DNA from: DAOPYU01 sp942493245
GTDB taxonomy: Bacteria > Sumerlaeota > Sumerlaeia > UBA8349
Direction of reading: 5' to 3'
NCBI GenBank assembly: GCA_942493245.1
Contig: OW818685.1
Location: 4,340,001 to 4,404,000, forward strand
DNA length: 64,000 nucleotides
Shown here: in pieces, positions 62,601 to 64,000 of the stretch
How positions within the stretch are numbered: the stretch's first letter is position 1
Layout: the number at the start of each line of letters is the position of its first letter
Notes under the pieces: generated by a model
The model's database searches: none
What the model saw: the letters and a program-made list of their open reading frames with translations, nothing else
What the model was told of the DNA's origin: nothing
Program-made: the position numbers and the translations under genes

Positions 62601-63503
62601 TTACTTGACTTCAACCTTCACGTCACCGGCCGGAGTGGCCTCTTTCGGAGCGTCCTTGGCCGCCGCATCCGGCTGAGCCTCGGGTTTCGCCTCGGGTTTG
62701 GTCTCTTCTTCCTTCGGTTCGGGCGCGGGCGCTTCCTTGGCCTTGGCCTGCGCCTGCGTGGCGATTTCGAGAATATCGCTGCTGGGCACCACCACCGTGG
62801 ACATCTGCGGGCGGCTCGAGCTGGCTTCCGAAGTCGGTTCCTTGCGAAGCAGGCAGAGTCCCAGGGCCTTGCCATCCGCGGTAAAACTCGGAATCCCGAT
62901 CTGCCCACCCCCAACGGTCTCGTAGCTGTAGAAGCGGCGGGGTTTCTGGATCACCGCCGAAACGTAACCCAATTCCACGGAGGCCTGACGGTCGAGCGAC
63001 TTGGGAAGCCGCGTCAGGTTGACGATGTTGTCGAGCATTCCGGCTTCGGCCTTGGCGTCCAGCGCGATCGCCTGGAATTTCGGAGCGGTTTCCCCTTCTT
63101 TCGGGGCCGGGACCAGGAACGCCAGATCCAGATCGGCATCCTTGAGTACCACGCGCGCGGGAACTTCCTTGCTGTCGGCCATCCGGAATTTCACGTCCGA
63201 ATACTTGATCTTCGGTTCCATGCCGTCGGGGAATTGCCCCTGCATCATGCTGAGCGGATCAATGGCGGAGTTGGAAACGATTGTCAGACCGTTTTCGTCA
63301 ATCACGGTTCCCAGAATCTCCAGTTTCTGATCGCGAGCCGACTGACCGGGAAACTCAATCTTGAGAATGGCGGTGACTTCAATAACCGCGTTGGCGTTCT
63401 TCGCCAGGATCTGTTTGGCGGCCGCCGCCTGTTCGGGGGTGACGGCCTGCGCCGAGACGGCCAGAGCCAGCACGGCGGCGAGGGTGATGAGTACTTTCTT
63501 CAT
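62601..63503 (-). CDS. Secreted trypsin-like protein lacking catalytic residues
   Basis: 300 residues with signal peptide MKKVLITLAAVLALAVSAQA. The core follows the HtrA/trypsin plan: GTVIDENGLTIVSNSAIDPL in place of the usual GxVID..G.ILTN.HV, VVLKDADLDLAFL at the Asp position, and VGGGQIGIPSFTADGKALGL where GNSGGP should be. The catalytic His is replaced (SNS) and no GNSGGP serine is visible; the Asp in DLDLAFL remains. The last 50 residues are a Lys/Glu/Ala/Pro tail. I infer a pseudoprotease, perhaps a binding partner of the PDZ protein encoded just upstream (156-base gap, same strand). Confidence 0.8.
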   Translation of the reverse strand: MKKVLITLAAVLALAVSAQAVTPEQAAAAKQILAKNANAVIEVTAILKIEFPGQSARDQKLEILGTVIDENGLTIVSNSAIDPLSMMQGQFPDGMEPKIKYSDVKFRMADSKEVPARVVLKDADLDLAFLVPAPKEGETAPKFQAIALDAKAEAGMLDNIVNLTRLPKSLDRQASVELGYVSAVIQKPRRFYSYETVGGGQIGIPSFTADGKALGLCLLRKEPTSEASSSRPQMSTVVVPSSDILEIATQAQAKAKEAPAPEPKEEETKPEAKPEAQPDAAAKDAPKEATPAGDVKVEVK

Positions 63504-63659
63504 GGTGTGTGAGCGCTCCTTAAATAAGTGAGATTATGTGAGGTTTCGCGAAGCGCCCGACCGTAAGGTTCGCCGCCTGCTGGAACCTGGTTCCCAAAGA
63601 TGCTTTCCGGACAAACAGACGTTCTCTTTCCGGAAACGAACCGGGAAATCGTCCCGGTC

Positions 63660-64000
63660 CTACTTCTTGCCCCCGTCCCAGCTGGGCTCGAGTTGCAGGA
63701 ACATCGAATGGATGCCCCGCCGCACAAAGAAAGACACCCGCTTGGCCTGGCGCTTGTGCGCGTCCTCGAGCAGCGCGCGCGCGGTCGCCACATCCGGCGT
63801 GGGCTTGCCGTCTATCGAGACCAGGATGTCACCCGGCTCGACCTGGGCCAGCGAGGCCCATCCGGCCGGTTCGAGTGTCTCGATCAACACTCCCGCCGGA
63901 TCGTCCTGCTTCAACTGCTGGTTCTCACGGTCGTCGAACGAGACTTCGCGCACCGTCAACTCGAAATAGTCGTCCTTGTAGCGCTGAAGTTCCTGTGTGG
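63660..64000 (-). CDS. PDZ-domain protein, C-terminal part (cut by the window edge)
   Basis: The frame is open to the edge; 112 codons are visible. ELQRYKDDYFELTVREVSF followed by GVLIETLEPAGWASLAQVEP, GDILVSIDGKPTPDVATARA and RVSFFVRRGIHSMFLQLEPS is a PDZ domain as at the end of HtrA-type proteases. The presumed protease part is outside the window. Upstream neighbour of the degenerate trypsin-like gene, so the pair may be one active and one inactive member acting together. Confidence 0.82.
   Translation of the reverse strand, partial: TQELQRYKDDYFELTVREVSFDDRENQQLKQDDPAGVLIETLEPAGWASLAQVEPGDILVSIDGKPTPDVATARALLEDAHKRQAKRVSFFVRRGIHSMFLQLEPSWDGGKK

Overview
The window is about 60% GC with very long, repeat-filled intergenic spaces. 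The gene content (a hydrazine-synthase-alpha-like multidomain protein with haem motifs, many secreted glycan-active enzymes, a Tat-exported Gfo/Idh/MocA-fold glycosidase, a UroD-like protein beside sugar genes, HldE, 2-hydroxyacyl-CoA dehydratase-type enzymes) fits a Gram-negative, polysaccharide-degrading bacterium of the PVC superphylum or a neighbouring phylum (Lentisphaerota, Kiritimatiellota, Verrucomicrobiota, Sumerlaeota, Hydrogenedentota). I cannot decide between these from the sequence, and no rRNA is present. The haem protein does not make this an anammox organism.

Layout. 1-9 kb: a secreted protein cut by the window edge, the HzsA-like dihaem protein, two small membrane proteins, and a 1286-residue fusion of a beta-helix glycosidase-like domain to an esterase, all on the minus strand except one. 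9.4-16 kb: an orphan receiver protein, tRNA-Arg(TCT), and a plus-strand glycan locus (GH43, GH16, a Tat-exported toroid protein). 16.7-24.7 kb: a TPR / GspG-like pair, then a minus-strand group of a methyltransferase, three 2-hydroxyacyl-CoA dehydratase-type subunits and their ATP-driven activator. 25-33.4 kb: a GT-C-like membrane protein and a minus-strand sugar operon (GntR-type regulator, GH2 with CBM32-like domain, UroD-like protein, MFS sugar porter). 33.7-35.6 kb: a lipoprotein and LeuB. 36.2-45.5 kb: a large membrane-anchored protein of carboxypeptidase-regulatory-like domains, GH127-like enzyme, DUF2284 protein, zinc peptidase, family-4 uracil-DNA glycosylase and a complete IS1380-family element. 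45.7-47.2 kb: a CDP-alcohol phosphatidyltransferase overlapping a HAD phosphatase. 47.2-49 kb: gene-free repeat field containing a MITE. 49-51.5 kb: an AT-rich, probably acquired two-gene cassette with a RES-domain enzyme and a membrane-anchored unknown protein. 52.3-58.3 kb: recJ, convergent with a minus-strand hldE / histidine kinase / macro / CYTH operon. 58.6-60.7 kb: an IS1634-family element. 61-64 kb: a GH109-like enzyme, a degenerate trypsin-like protein and the end of a PDZ protein.

How the parts may work together. At least seven products are secreted carbohydrate-active enzymes, and the GntR operon pairs an extracellular or periplasmic GH2 with a sugar importer, so glycan breakdown and uptake is the dominant theme. 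The dehydratase-type cluster is the clearest metabolic novelty: one activator apparently serves three electron-accepting subunits, one of which has a cysteine-rich N-terminus. The RES cassette is the best candidate for a defence or toxin-like system. The intergenic DNA is itself notable: several families of palindromes and inverted repeats recur, and one 333-bp non-autonomous element has the same terminal repeats as the IS1380 copy plus a perfect 5-bp target duplication.
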